From Rhyzopertha dominica (Eukaryota > Arthropoda > Insecta > Coleoptera > Bostrichidae): a stretch of DNA of 64,000 nt. The stretch's first letter is position 1. The number at the start of each line of letters is the position of its first letter. The notes under the pieces were generated by a model. The model was not told the DNA's origin, did no database searches, and worked only from the letters and a program-made list of their open reading frames with translations. The stretch lies in the NCBI GenBank assembly GCA_025024175.1, contig QCXZ01000137.1:67146680-67210679 (forward strand). Reading direction: 5' to 3'. This document shows positions 34,740-46,347 of the stretch, piece by piece. A program made the position numbers and the translations under genes.

Positions 34740-37700
34740 ACCCATAATTTATAGGTATAAATCACCTGTCAAGGAAAGGTAAGGTCCTTTGTTCCCTAAT
34801 GCACCCTCATTAAATCACCTTTTGTTGTCTAATTTATGGGAGACCCGTTGTAACAAAAGAACATCTGCTCCTTTGTGAGTGTACCTACGTTAAATCGCCT
34901 GTCAAGGAAAGATAAGATCCTTTGTTTCCTAATGCATGGCAGACCACCCACATTAAATCTCCCGCAACTAAAGACCACCTGCCCCTTTGTTCTCTAATTT
35001 TAATTAGCAGTTTGATTAGGGTAATTAGGGATTTGATTATGGTAATTAGCTGTTTGATTAGAGTTTGATTATGGTTATTCGCGGTTTAGATTAGGGTAAT
35101 TAGCGGCTTGATTAGCAGTTTGATAAGGTTAATTAACAGTTTAATTTATTAATTATGATAATTATCGGATTAAATTATCATGATTTGCTGTTTTAATTAG
35201 GGCGATTCTCGGTTTTAATTGATTGATTAGGGTGATCAGCGGTTTTAATTAGTGTGATTGATCAGCATAATTAGCGGTTTTAATCGATTGATTATGATAA
35301 TTAGGGTGATCCGCGGTTTAATTAGCGTGATTCGTGGTTTTGATAAGGATGATTCGCGGTTTTAATTAGGGTAATAATAGTTAATAGCGATTTTGATTAA
35401 TTAATAGGGTAATTATGGAGCCCCCAGTTCAACAAAGGACAGACCACCCAATGACAGCCTGCAACAAAATAAGACCCCCCATCGAGCACCCTCGCTTGCA
35501 ACAAAAGAACATCTGCCTCTTTTAGATAGACCCCCCATTGAGAATCCGCGTTAAATTGCCTGCAACAAAAGAACATCTGCCCTCGACCTTACATTGAGAA
35601 CCCGCGTTAAATTGGTTGTAACAAAAGAACATATGTGAGACCGACGTTAAATCACCAAGTCCATCATACATCAAATACACAAGCGCAGCACCAACGAACA
35701 GAAGAACACCAAACTCCGAATCTGGTTTAAATAATCTTAAGCAAACCCCTACACGTGCAAAGTATTTTTCTACCTGCCCGCAACCCAACGTCAAAACATC
35801 TGTCACGGTTCTACCTGTCTTCAAGAAAATACAAGATCTGCCTCCTTGCTCCCTAAAGCATAACAGACCACCCGCAGCAACCCTTTTGAACCCTAACTTG
35901 AGGGAGACACCCATTATACTGTTCGTGCGCTATATAGTTCCTATTTTCACTTGGGAGTGATGTAATATCTTGTGCTATAGTTTTTATTTATATAAGCTGT
36001 CCCATTTCTGCTATACCGCATGCAACTACTTTATTTTAAATAAAAAACTATCTATTATCGCATTTTGTTAAGATATTGATCAAATTAGCACACTAGTTAA
36101 AATTTTACATAATGAGAATTCTTATTATTATAGCCTTATATCACAAGCTCTCATTTTATTTGATATGGGGAGGAAAAATTTCGTATTTTACTAAGTAGGT
36201 ACTAGCCCGATCTGAAAAGTTGCAAAATGGAAAAATTTATTCTTGAAGAAAGAGAAATTACATACCCTTATTGCTTTCTTGAACAAAGGAGTCTATCATA
36301 CACAACCGCACAGTTCAAATCCAACGGGAGAATGCCAAGATTCGAATGAATCTGGTTTAAATAACCTCTATTTTACAGCCTGCATTCGTAAAAATCACAA
36401 GTGTCTGAATTCCATCTGCTTCTTTATGGGAGACCATCCGTAGAGAACCCTCGTCAAATCACCTGTCAAGTTACTTACCCTCCCCCCCCCCCCCCCTCAC
36501 ACCCTAATCGGCAACCTTTGTTAGATCATGTGTCTAGATTCTACCTGAAACCAAGAAAAGATATATGTCCTTTTTTATGAGCACGAGCACCCTCTTTAAA
36601 TCGCATCTCACATTTCTACATACCTGCAACAATAGATAACATCTGTCCTTTTATGGGAGACCTCCCATAGAATACACAAGTTCTTGTTCTGAATGCTTAC
36701 AACAAAAGATAACATTTATGAGAGACCTCCACATTAAATAAGCCATGATCAATGTTTTTAACCAGCAAAAAGATGCTAAGTCATGGGAGACCGGCTATAA
36801 ATCAACTTTTATCTTTACCAGACACTCTGATGGATTTTGCACTATTCCCTAGTGTTCTATCACGGTCATCAAAGACAGAAGTGCAATTCTCAGAACCTTT
36901 TCTGTGAGCATATTATCCATTCAGTAAAAACATAACCTCATCACACAATAGATAACATATACCTATAGAGAACCCTCGTAATGCTAACAAAATCATATCA
37001 TCTACCCTCCATTAAACCATCCAACATGTTATTCTTCTACCTGTTTTACAATTTTACATGCTTCCATCTTTGAGACGCCAAAGTTATATCGACCGTGAAC
37101 AATATTCCTAACCAACGGAAATATGACATATACTTTTAAGTTATGAGAGACCGCCTGCTATTCGATAACCTTAGCAAAGTTATTCTTCTACCTGATTGCA
37201 ATAAAATATGTATCACTCACCTACCATACGTTATTGTTCTATAGTCTCTGTTTTTTCCCTATTCAACAGTTTTTTTTAAATTATATATCGTCATATTATC
37301 TTACAATAAAAAGATGGAATACCACACATCGAGCATTGATTCGCATTTTTTTTTAACTCCTCAACACCCCAAATCGTAAAAATTATAAGTCTTTTGAGCT
37401 CCGGATGTGGTATATGCTATCGGATAGAAGAATCCATATTATACTTCTCGATTAAATGTTTAATAACGCCAATATCCTCAGCGGAATGCTGTGATGAACT
37501 CTTGCGATGACAAGGTCACCTTCTTGTATCTTTAAACACCCGAACTCGTAATAATTATAAGCTATTTTGAACTCTACATAATATGATATCGATTATTCGA
37601 TATTCTGTACCAACGGCTTCAAACACAAACATAACTCTTATGTGATCCATATATGGGAGACAGTCCACTATTCAGCATAAGATGGCTGACCCCGACTATT
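34740..37700. repeat. Degenerate subterminal repeat module (left arm)
   Basis: The recurring block is roughly: a CAACAAAAGAACATCTGCC box, CTTT, ATGGGAGACC, a few bases, AACCC, CGTTAAATC, ACCTG. Examples start near 34851, 34963, 35499, 35563, 35621, 36628 and 36712. Spacing varies (60-120 bp). The mirrored set lies at 43440-45850 and 48670-51110. The function is unknown; repeated subterminal blocks are often transposase binding sites. Confidence 0.75.
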
Positions 37701-39855
37701 TAAAGAAAAAACTCATTAATGAGGTTCTTCAAATACTTCAGTTTTATTTTCTTACTATTGGTTAAATTGTCGTGATTTCACGCCTATAGTATTTAAAAAT
37801 TCGATACAACGCTTTAAGGTAAACTGTTTTTCAAGTATTTAAGTACATTTGCCTATCGAACATTCTGTCTAATAAAAGCCAAGAATATCACATATTTGCA
37901 ATCACTTAATGATTTCAGAATTTCAGATTGGGAATTAACTCAATTTTTCATTATTGTACTTTACGTATTGGTAGATAAGGTATAATTGCACATGCATATA
38001 AAGAACTTTATACCAACATTCGAGTATTACACACATTGATTTACATAAGCTTCACATATGCTCCTTAAGCTTTCAAATAATACCCACAATTCTTAGAAAA
38101 AACGATATTATTAAATTAATCTAGCATGGGTGGACTCGGAAATCTGTGTTCGAAGATGTATTCCAAACCCGCCTTAGCGATAAGTTTAACATAAAACATC
38201 TCCAATTAGCAATGCTATACTTAAATGTGACAAATTGCATGTATAAAACATCATACTAACACAATCGCGTATACCTGAATCAGAGCAATACGACAGAGCG
38301 GATGACTTCCTACCTGCCTTCGATTTTATATTAGACTCAATTTTCATTGTTAAACTTTACATACTGGTAGTTAAGTTATACTTGCTTATTCAGAATTGAT
38401 AACTTCTAAATACACATGTACATAAGTATTATACATTGATTTCCACCACGACATCTAATAATATCCGCACAATTCTTAGAAAAACAAAAACAACTTAGTT
38501 TTTTACGAATTATTAATTAATTTTAGTATGAATTGGCTCAGAAATTTGTGTTCGAAGACGTATTCCAAACCCATCTTAACGATAAGTTTAGCACAAAACG
38601 TATCCAAATAGCAATGCTCTAGTTAAATGTAACAAATTATATGTATAAAAACAGCGTGCTAATGCAATTGTGTGCACCTAAATCTGAGCGATATGACAGG
38701 GCGGGCGACCCTAAGACGTGACTTTCTACCTGCCTCCGAATTTAAAAGCGTCTACCTGCGTAACCGACCGACCGACCGCATTATGTAGTTACCGACACTC
38801 AAAATGCACTAGCCGTCAAATACTCGCTTTAATTCACTTGCAAGAATAACATTTTCCGCAAACATGCTCATCGAACTATTTCAACAAAAAACGGGTCGTC
38901 AATTAAACTTATATCGTCTCAGATCAGGTTTTTATACTTAAATACATTGTATCAAAATTATATCTATAAAAAAGCACCATTCAAATACGTATACCTGAGT
39001 GATGGACCGATCGGCTGGGTTATGCAGTCCCTGTACACGCATCATACAAAGACCGAACGATCCAAAAATGCCTTCAACAATTATCAATTCGTAATGCATT
39101 TAATGTTAAAAAAAGGCAAATCACAATATTTCAGGGCAGTCTGTTTGAATATGAACACCATGCTTTATATTACAAGTACTATAAGCTTACAGAAAAATGA
39201 ATATATGTCAAAAAAAGGCGAAACACTAAACATATTTTAAGGAGGTCTGTTTGAATATGAGCTTACAGAAAAATGAATATTTCAGGGTGGTCTGTTTGAA
39301 TATACGTCATGCAAGTACTTTAGGTGTATAGTCAATACATTTTGAATGAAAGGAAGCGAGACTGTCCTTTGAAAGTTAGGATGGTCTAGTCGACTCTATA
39401 GAAAAATCTCAGTTAGTATTGTAAATGGATGGTCAATGCGCTTTTGAATACAAAGGAAAAACGAGACCACCCTTTGAAAGTCAGGTCGACTTCATGCATT
39501 TTTGAATAAAACGAAATAGCTTGTGGGCGGTCTGTTTGAATGCCGAACACTGTACTTCATAGACATATTTTAAATGTATAGCCTATGCGTTTTTTTTTTA
39601 ATAAAGGGAAACGAGACTGTCCATTTCAAAGGTTTTGGATGTAATATATCACTAACAATGCATCCCTAGATGGCTTTGGGTTCCTAGCTTTCTAAAAAAC
39701 CCTTTACAAGAATCTAATGTGGAAGGGTTTGTCTGAAGTTATTTAAGTCAGACTGAATCCATAGCTTAGCATTATTCTGTTTTTGTTGCTCAGTCGAGAT
39801 AAACAGTGTTATTCTGCGTGTGTGTGCCTACATCTGTTCTTTCTTTTATAATAAA

Positions 39856-41113
39856 ATGGAAAATTTCGGCGATAGTGTTGTGGAGTATGTGCTCAGGGCA
39901 TATGATATGTAAGTATACATAAGCTAGAACGGCATAGTTGATTATATAACTTTTTAATTCATAGATTTATGACATTCCTGGCGGTGCTCACTAGGATAGG
40001 AGACCTGTTAAAATGTCCTGTATGTCTGCAGCATTTCAAACCGCCAGTAAGAATCGTCAGTTGTCAATTAGGACATAATGTATGCTTAACATGCGTCCAA
40101 TATTTAAACGATCTTGAGCAGTCAGGGGATGGAGGGATTAAATGCCCTGTATGCAGGGATGCTAGGGTAAAAGTTGATAATTTTAATTGGTTCGCTGAAA
40201 ACATATGCGATGTGCTTTTCACGGCCGGGGTATTCGGAAATCCCGCTATGCATCTGGAACACCCAATAACTTTAGTTGATGACATTAGGGGACGCTCAAC
40301 GCCAGGTAATACTCAACTTACATTTTTTCCTTATTTTCTATTGTTTTATTTTTTTAGATCAACTTCTCGAAAATCCCGGCAGTCCTATTGCTGGCCCATC
40401 AGAGCTATCATTGGCTTTAAGAATGAGTATGTAATTTGCATTAGTTGCATCTAAAATTAATTTTATGTGTTATAGACGATTTTGAAAATGCCGAGGCCGA
40501 CAATAATGAAAATATGGACGTAAACCATAGACCACAGCAGCCATCAGTTATCAGTAAGTCATACAGTCTGTATTATTTTTCATGAGAAACTTAATTTTCT
40601 TTTCTTTTTCCATTAGCCATAGAAGATTCTTCCGATGAAGATGAGCCATCACATCAGTTGCATCCTGGTGAGACAATCAATCATTTTGTTTAAATTTTTA
40701 ATCAGCCTTTTTTTTCTAATTATCTTCAGAAAATCCTTATGCACCTGTAACCCATATTGAGCAGCATGTTTATGGCAATGAACATTATGCATGGGGTATG
40801 TTACAATTGGTTTTTTTTTCCTCCAATTTCTTAGGAATGATTTTATTTTCCAGTTCCAACTCCTGAAACTTATACTTCAAGAATTGGACCCATGAGATTG
40901 TCAAATATTTATATGCAACACCCGGCTGAGCCATATTATAGAGGTAATAAGTTTTTTTTTCTTCTTATATATATATTACTAATACAATTTTTTCTTTTTA
41001 TTTCAGATCCAATCAATCACGTCCAGCATCCAGGAATCCCTCACTACATGCAGCATCAATCGTCAACAAGTGTTGTTCAGAATATTACTTATTACCTACC
41101 CCCGCCGTTTTAA
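39856..41113 (+). CDS. RING-finger protein (SIAH-like RING), sole gene of the giant element
   Basis: Eight exons: 39856-39908, 39965-40305, 40358-40426, 40476-40553, 40617-40667, 40730-40795, 40854-40943 and 41007-41113 (TAA). They total 855 coding bases and 284 residues. The first intron is phase 2 and the other six are phase 1; all are about 50-60 bp with GT/AG. Residues 35-81 form a complete C3HC4 RING: C35, C38, C51, H55, C58, C61, C78, C81. The layout CPVC..PP...CQ-GH-VC..C resembles SIAH-type E3 ubiquitin ligases. The rest (113-284) is low-complexity: an acidic patch (EDSSDEDEP) and a His/Tyr/Gln/Pro-rich tail. A TCAGT initiator-like site is at 39791 and AATAAA at about 41145. RING proteins usually pass ubiquitin to bound targets; the substrate here is unknown. 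The intact frame over eight exons argues for selection. Confidence 0.88.
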
Positions 41114-44100
41114 AAGAAATTAAGTTGCAATGTAAACATAACTTGAATAAACCGAGAAAAAACATATACACTTGTATTTTTTTAAGTGTAATTTCTTATT
41201 TTTCAGCTTGAAAAAAAAGTGTGTGGTGTTTAATATTGACAACAGTAAGTATAACTTGAAAAATACGTGCTTGTAATATGCTATCCTAACTTTCAAAGGA
41301 CAGTCTCGCTTCCTTTCATTCAAAATGTATTGACTATACACCTAAAGTACTTGCATGACGTATATTCAAACAGACCTCCTTAAAATATGTTTAGTGTTTC
41401 GCCTTTTTTTGACATATATTCATTTTTCTGTAAGCTTATAGTACTTGTAATATAAAGCATGGTGTTCATATTCAAACAGACTGCCCTGAAATATTGTGAT
41501 TTGCCTTTTTTTAACATTAAATGCATTACGAATTGATAATTGTTGAAGGCATTTTTGGATCGTTCGGTCTTTGTATGATGCGTGTACAGGGACTGCATAA
41601 CCCAGCCGATCGGTCCATCACTCAGGTATACGTATTTGAATGGTGCTTTTTTATAGATATAATTTTGATACAATGTATTTAAGTATAAAAACCTGATCTG
41701 AGACGATATAAGTTTAATTGACGACCCGTTTTTTGTTGAAATAGTTCGATGAGCATGTTTGCGGAAAATGTTATTCTTGCAAGTGAATTAAAGCGAGTAT
41801 TTGACGGCTAGTGCATTTTGAGTGTCGGTAACTACATAATGCGGTCGGTCGGTCGGTTACGCAGGTAGACGCTTTTAAATTCGGAGGCAGGTAGAAAGTC
41901 ACGTCTTAGGGTCGCCCGCCCTGTCATATCGCTCAGATTTAGGTGCACACAATTGCATTAGCACGCTGTTTTTATACATATAATTTGTTACATTTAACTA
42001 GAGCATTGCTATTTGGATACGTTTTGTGCTAAACTTATCGTTAAGATGGGTTTGGAATACGTCTTCGAACACAAATTTCTGAGCCAATTCATACTAAAAT
42101 TAATTAATAATTCGTAAAAAACTAAGTTGTTTTTGTTTTTCTAAGAATTGTGCGGATATTATTAGATGTCGTGGTGGAAATCAATGTATAATACTTATGT
42201 ACATGTGTATTTAGAAGTTATCAATTCTGAATAAGCAAGTATAACTTAACTACCAGTATGTAAAGTTTAACAATGAAAATTGAGTCTAATATAAAATCGA
42301 AGGCAGGTAGGAAGTCATCCGCTCTGTCGTATTGCTCTGATTCAGGTATACGCGATTGTGTTAGTATGATGTTTTATACATGCAATTTGTCACATTTAAG
42401 TATAGCATTGCTAATTGGAGATGTTTTATGTTAAACTTATCGCTAAGGCGGGTTTGGAATACATCTTCGAACACAGATTTCCGAGTCCACCCATGCTAGA
42501 TTAATTTAATAATATCGTTTTTTCTAAGAATTGTGGGTATTATTTGAAAGCTTAAGGAGCATATGTGAAGCTTATGTAAATCAATGTGTGTAATACTCGA
42601 ATGTTGGTATAAAGTTCTTTATATGCATGTGCAATTATACCTTATCTACCAATACGTAAAGTACAATAATGAAAAATTGAGTTAATTCCCAATCTGAAAT
42701 TCTGAAATCATTAAGTGATTGCAAATATGTGATATTCTTGGCTTTTATTAGACAGAATGTTCGATAGGCAAATGTACTTAAATACTTGAAAAACAGTTTA
42801 CCTTAAAGCGTTGTATCGAATTTTTAAATACTATAGGCGTGAAATCACGACAATTTAACCAATAGTAAGAAAATAAAACTGAAGTATTTGAAGAACCTCA
42901 TTAATGAGTTTTTTCTTTAAATAGTCGGGGTCAGCCATCTTATGCTGAATAGTGGACTGTCTCCCATATATGGATCACATAAGAGTTATGTTTGTGTTTG
43001 AAGCCGTTGGTACAGAATATCGAATAATCGATATCATATTATGTAGAGTTCAAAATAGCTTATAATTATTACGAGTTCGGGTGTTTAAAGATACAAGAAG
43101 GTGACCTTGTCATCGCAAGAGTTCATCACAGCATTCCGCTGAGGATATTGGCGTTATTAAACATTTAATCGAGAAGTATAATATGGATTCTTCTATCCGA
43201 TAGCATATACCACATCCGGAGCTCAAAAGACTTATAATTTTTACGATTTGGGGTGTTGAGGAGTTAAAAAAAAATGCGAATCAATGCTCGATGTGTGGTA
43301 TTCCATCTTTTTATTGTAAGATAATATGACGATATATAATTTAAAAAAAAACTGTTGAATAGGGAAAAAACAGAGACTATAGAACAATAACGTATGGTAG
43401 GTGAGTGATACATATTTTATTGCAATCAGGTAGAAGAATAACTTTGCTAAGGTTATCGAATAGCAGGCGGTCTCTCATAACTTAAAAGTATATGTCATAT
43501 TTCCGTTGGTTAGGAATATTGTTCACGGTCGATATAACTTTGGCGTCTCAAAGATGGAAGCATGTAAAATTGTAAAACAGGTAGAAGAATAACATGTTGG
43601 ATGGTTTAATGGAGGGTAGATGATATGATTTTGTTAGCATTACGAGGGTTCTCTATAGGTATATGTTATCTATTGTGTGATGAGGTTATGTTTTTACTGA
43701 ATGGATAATATGCTCACAGAAAAGGTTCTGAGAATTGCACTTCTGTCTTTGATGACCATGATAGAACACTAGGGAATAGTGCAAAATCCATCAGAGTGTC
43801 TGGTAAAGATAAAAGTTGATTTATAGCCGGTCTCCCATGACTTAGCATCTTTTTGCTGGTTAAAAACATTGATCATGGCTTATTTAATGTGGAGGTCTCT
43901 CATAAATGTTATCTTTTGTTGTAAGCATTCAGAACAAGAACTTGTGTATTCTATGGGAGGTCTCCCATAAAAGGACAGATGTTATCTATTGTTGCAGGTA
44001 TGTAGAAATGTGAGATGCGATTTAAAGAGGGTGCTCGTGCTCATAAAAAAAGGACATATATCTTTTCTTGGTTTCAGGTAGAATCTAGACACATGATCTA

Positions 44101-45853
44101 ACAAAGGTTGCCGATTAGGGTGTGAGGGGGGGGGGGGAGGGTAAGTAACTTGACAGGTGATTTGACGAGGGTTCTCTACGGATGGTCTCCCATAAAGAAG
44201 CAGATGGAATTCAGACACTTGTGATTTTTACGAATGCAGGCTGTAAAATAGAGGTTATTTAAACCAGATTCATTCGAATCTTGGCATTCTCCCGTTGGAT
44301 TTGAACTGTGCGGTTGTGTATGATAGACTCCTTTGTTCAAGAAAGCAATAAGGGTATGTAATTTCTCTTTCTTCAAGAATAAATTTTTCCATTTTGCAAC
44401 TTTTCAGATCGGGCTAGTACCTACTTAGTAAAATACGAAATTTTTCCTCCCCATATCAAATAAAATGAGAGCTTGTGATATAAGGCTATAATAATAAGAA
44501 TTCTCATTATGTAAAATTTTAACTAGTGTGCTAATTTGATCAATATCTTAACAAAATGCGGTAATAGATAGTTTTTTATTTAAAATAAAGTAGTTGCATG
44601 CGGTATAGCAGAAATGGGACAGCTTATATAAATAAAAACTATAGCACAAGATATTACATCACTCCCAAGTGAAAATAGGAACTATATAGCGCACGAACAG
44701 TATAATGGGTGTCTCCCTCAAGTTAGGGTTCAAAAGGGTTGCTGCGGGTGGTCTGTTATGCTTTAGGGAGCAAGGAGGCAGATCTTGTATTTTCTTGAAG
44801 ACAGGTAGAACCGTGACAGATGTTTTGACGTTGGGTTGCGGGCAGGTAGAAAAATACTTTGCACGTGTAGGGGTTTGCTTAAGATTATTTAAACCAGATT
44901 CGGAGTTTGGTGTTCTTCTGTTCGTTGGTGCTGCGCTTGTGTATTTGATGTATGATGGACTTGGTGATTTAACGTCGGTCTTCACATATGTTCTTTTGTT
45001 ACAACCAATTTAACGCGGGTTCTCAATGTAAGGTCGAGGGCAGATGTTCTTTTGTTGCAGGCAAATTTAACGCGGATTCTCAATGGGGGGTCTATCTAAA
45101 AGAGGGCAGATGTTCTTTTGTTGCAAGCGAGGGTGCCTCGATGGGGGGTCTTTATTTTGTTGCAGGCTGTCATTGGGTGGTCTGTCCTTTGTTGAACTGG
45201 GGGCTCCATAATTACCTATTAATTAATCAAAATCCTATTAACTAATTATTACCCTTCTAATTAAAACCGCGAATCATCCTTATCAAAACCACGAATCACG
45301 CTAATTAAACCGCGGATCACCCTAATTATCATAATCAATCGATTAAAACCGCTAATTATGCTGATCAATCACACTAATTAAAACCGCTGATCACCTTAAT
45401 CAATCAATTAAAACCGAGAATCGCCCTAATTAAAACAGCAAATCATGATAATTTAATCCGATAATTATCATAATTAATAAATTAAACTGTTAATTACCTT
45501 ATCAAACTGCTAATCAAGCCGCTAATTACCCTAATCTAAACCGCGAATAACCATAATCAAACTCTAATCAAACAGCTAATTACCATAATCAAATCCCTAA
45601 TTACCCTAATCAAACTGCTAATTAAAATTAGAGAACAAAGGGGCAGGTGGTCTTTAGTTGCGGGAGATTTAATGTGGGTGGTCTGCCATGCATTAGGAAA
45701 CAAAGGATCTTATCTTTCCTTGACAGGCGATTTAACGTAGGTACACTCACAAAGGAGCAGATGTTCTTTTGTTACAACGGGTCTCCCATAATTAGACAAC
45801 AAAAGGTGATTTAATGAGGGTGCATTAGGGAACACAAGGACCTTACCTTTCCT
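40718..45853. repeat. First copy of a 5.1-kb direct duplication (spacer end plus right arm)
   Basis: The 5136 bases match 45954-51092 (5139 bases) almost perfectly, broken only by single-base indels. The right inverted-repeat arm begins at 41283 within this copy and is cut off by the N gap. Near the gap this copy has extra bases (e.g. GTCTTCACATATG at about 44978 against GTCTCACATATG in both other copies), which suggests contig-end errors. Confidence 0.9.
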
Positions 45854-45953
45854 NNNNNNNNNNNNNNNNNNNNNNNNNNNNNNNNNNNNNNNNNNNNNNN
45901 NNNNNNNNNNNNNNNNNNNNNNNNNNNNNNNNNNNNNNNNNNNNNNNNNNNNN
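45854..45953. other. Assembly gap of exactly 100 N
   Basis: A run of 100 N, a conventional scaffold-gap length. The sequence before it ends CTTACCTTTCCT, and the sequence after it restarts 5.1 kb back within the RING gene. Confidence 0.98.
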
Positions 45954-46347
45954 AATTATCTTCAGAAAATCCTTATGCACCTGTAACCCATATTGAGCAG
46001 CATGTTTATGGCAATGAACATTATGCATGGGTATGTTACAATTGGTTTTTTTTCCTCCAATTTCTTAGGAATGATTTTATTTTCCAGTTCCAACTCCTGA
46101 AACTTATACTTCAAGAATTGGACCCATGAGATTGTCAAATATTTATATGCAACACCCGGCTGAGCCATATTATAGAGTAATAAGTTTTTTTTTTCTTTAT
46201 ATATATATATTACTAATACAATTTTTTCTTTTTATTTCAGATCCAATCATCACGTCCAGCATCCAGGAATCCCTCACTACATGCAGCATCAATCGTCAAC
46301 AAGTGTTGTTCAGAATATTACTTATTACCTACCCCCGCCGTTTTAAA
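45954..46347 (+). pseudogene. Duplicate of RING-gene exons 6-8 with single-base indels
   Basis: It repeats 40718-41113. Compared with the intact copy it lacks one G at the exon 6 donor (ATGGGTATG for ATGGGGTATG), one G at the exon 7 donor (AGAGTAATA for AGAGGTAATA), and one base in exon 8 (CAATCATCAC for CAATCAATCAC). Each loss breaks a splice site or frame. Because they cluster at a contig start, they are more likely sequencing errors than real decay. Confidence 0.7.

Larger units (their letters stand above)
32961..39382 (+). repeat. Left terminal inverted repeat of the giant element
   Basis: The 6.4-kb arm runs from the CAGTAGGGG end to GAAAGTTAGGAT at 39371-39382. In order it holds a TAATTAG minisatellite (about 33000-34640), a mixed block (34650-35430), a degenerate CAACAAAAGAACATCTG module region (35440-37700), and AT-rich sequence with looser repeats containing ACCTG..GACCG blocks (37700-39000). 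It is about 270 bp longer than the right arm, mostly from one extra 261-bp minisatellite unit. No supported coding sequence is present. Confidence 0.85.

Noticed and set aside
35522..35914. 130-codon frame, also in the right-arm copies (44705-45013)
   Set aside because: It lies within the degenerate repeat modules and is broken by indels in one copy; no domain is visible.
33000..37700. CRISPR-like regular repeats
   Set aside because: Units are degenerate, spacers are not unique, no cas genes exist and the DNA is from an animal.
45843..46028. Frame running across the N gap
   Set aside because: An artefact of translating N bases.
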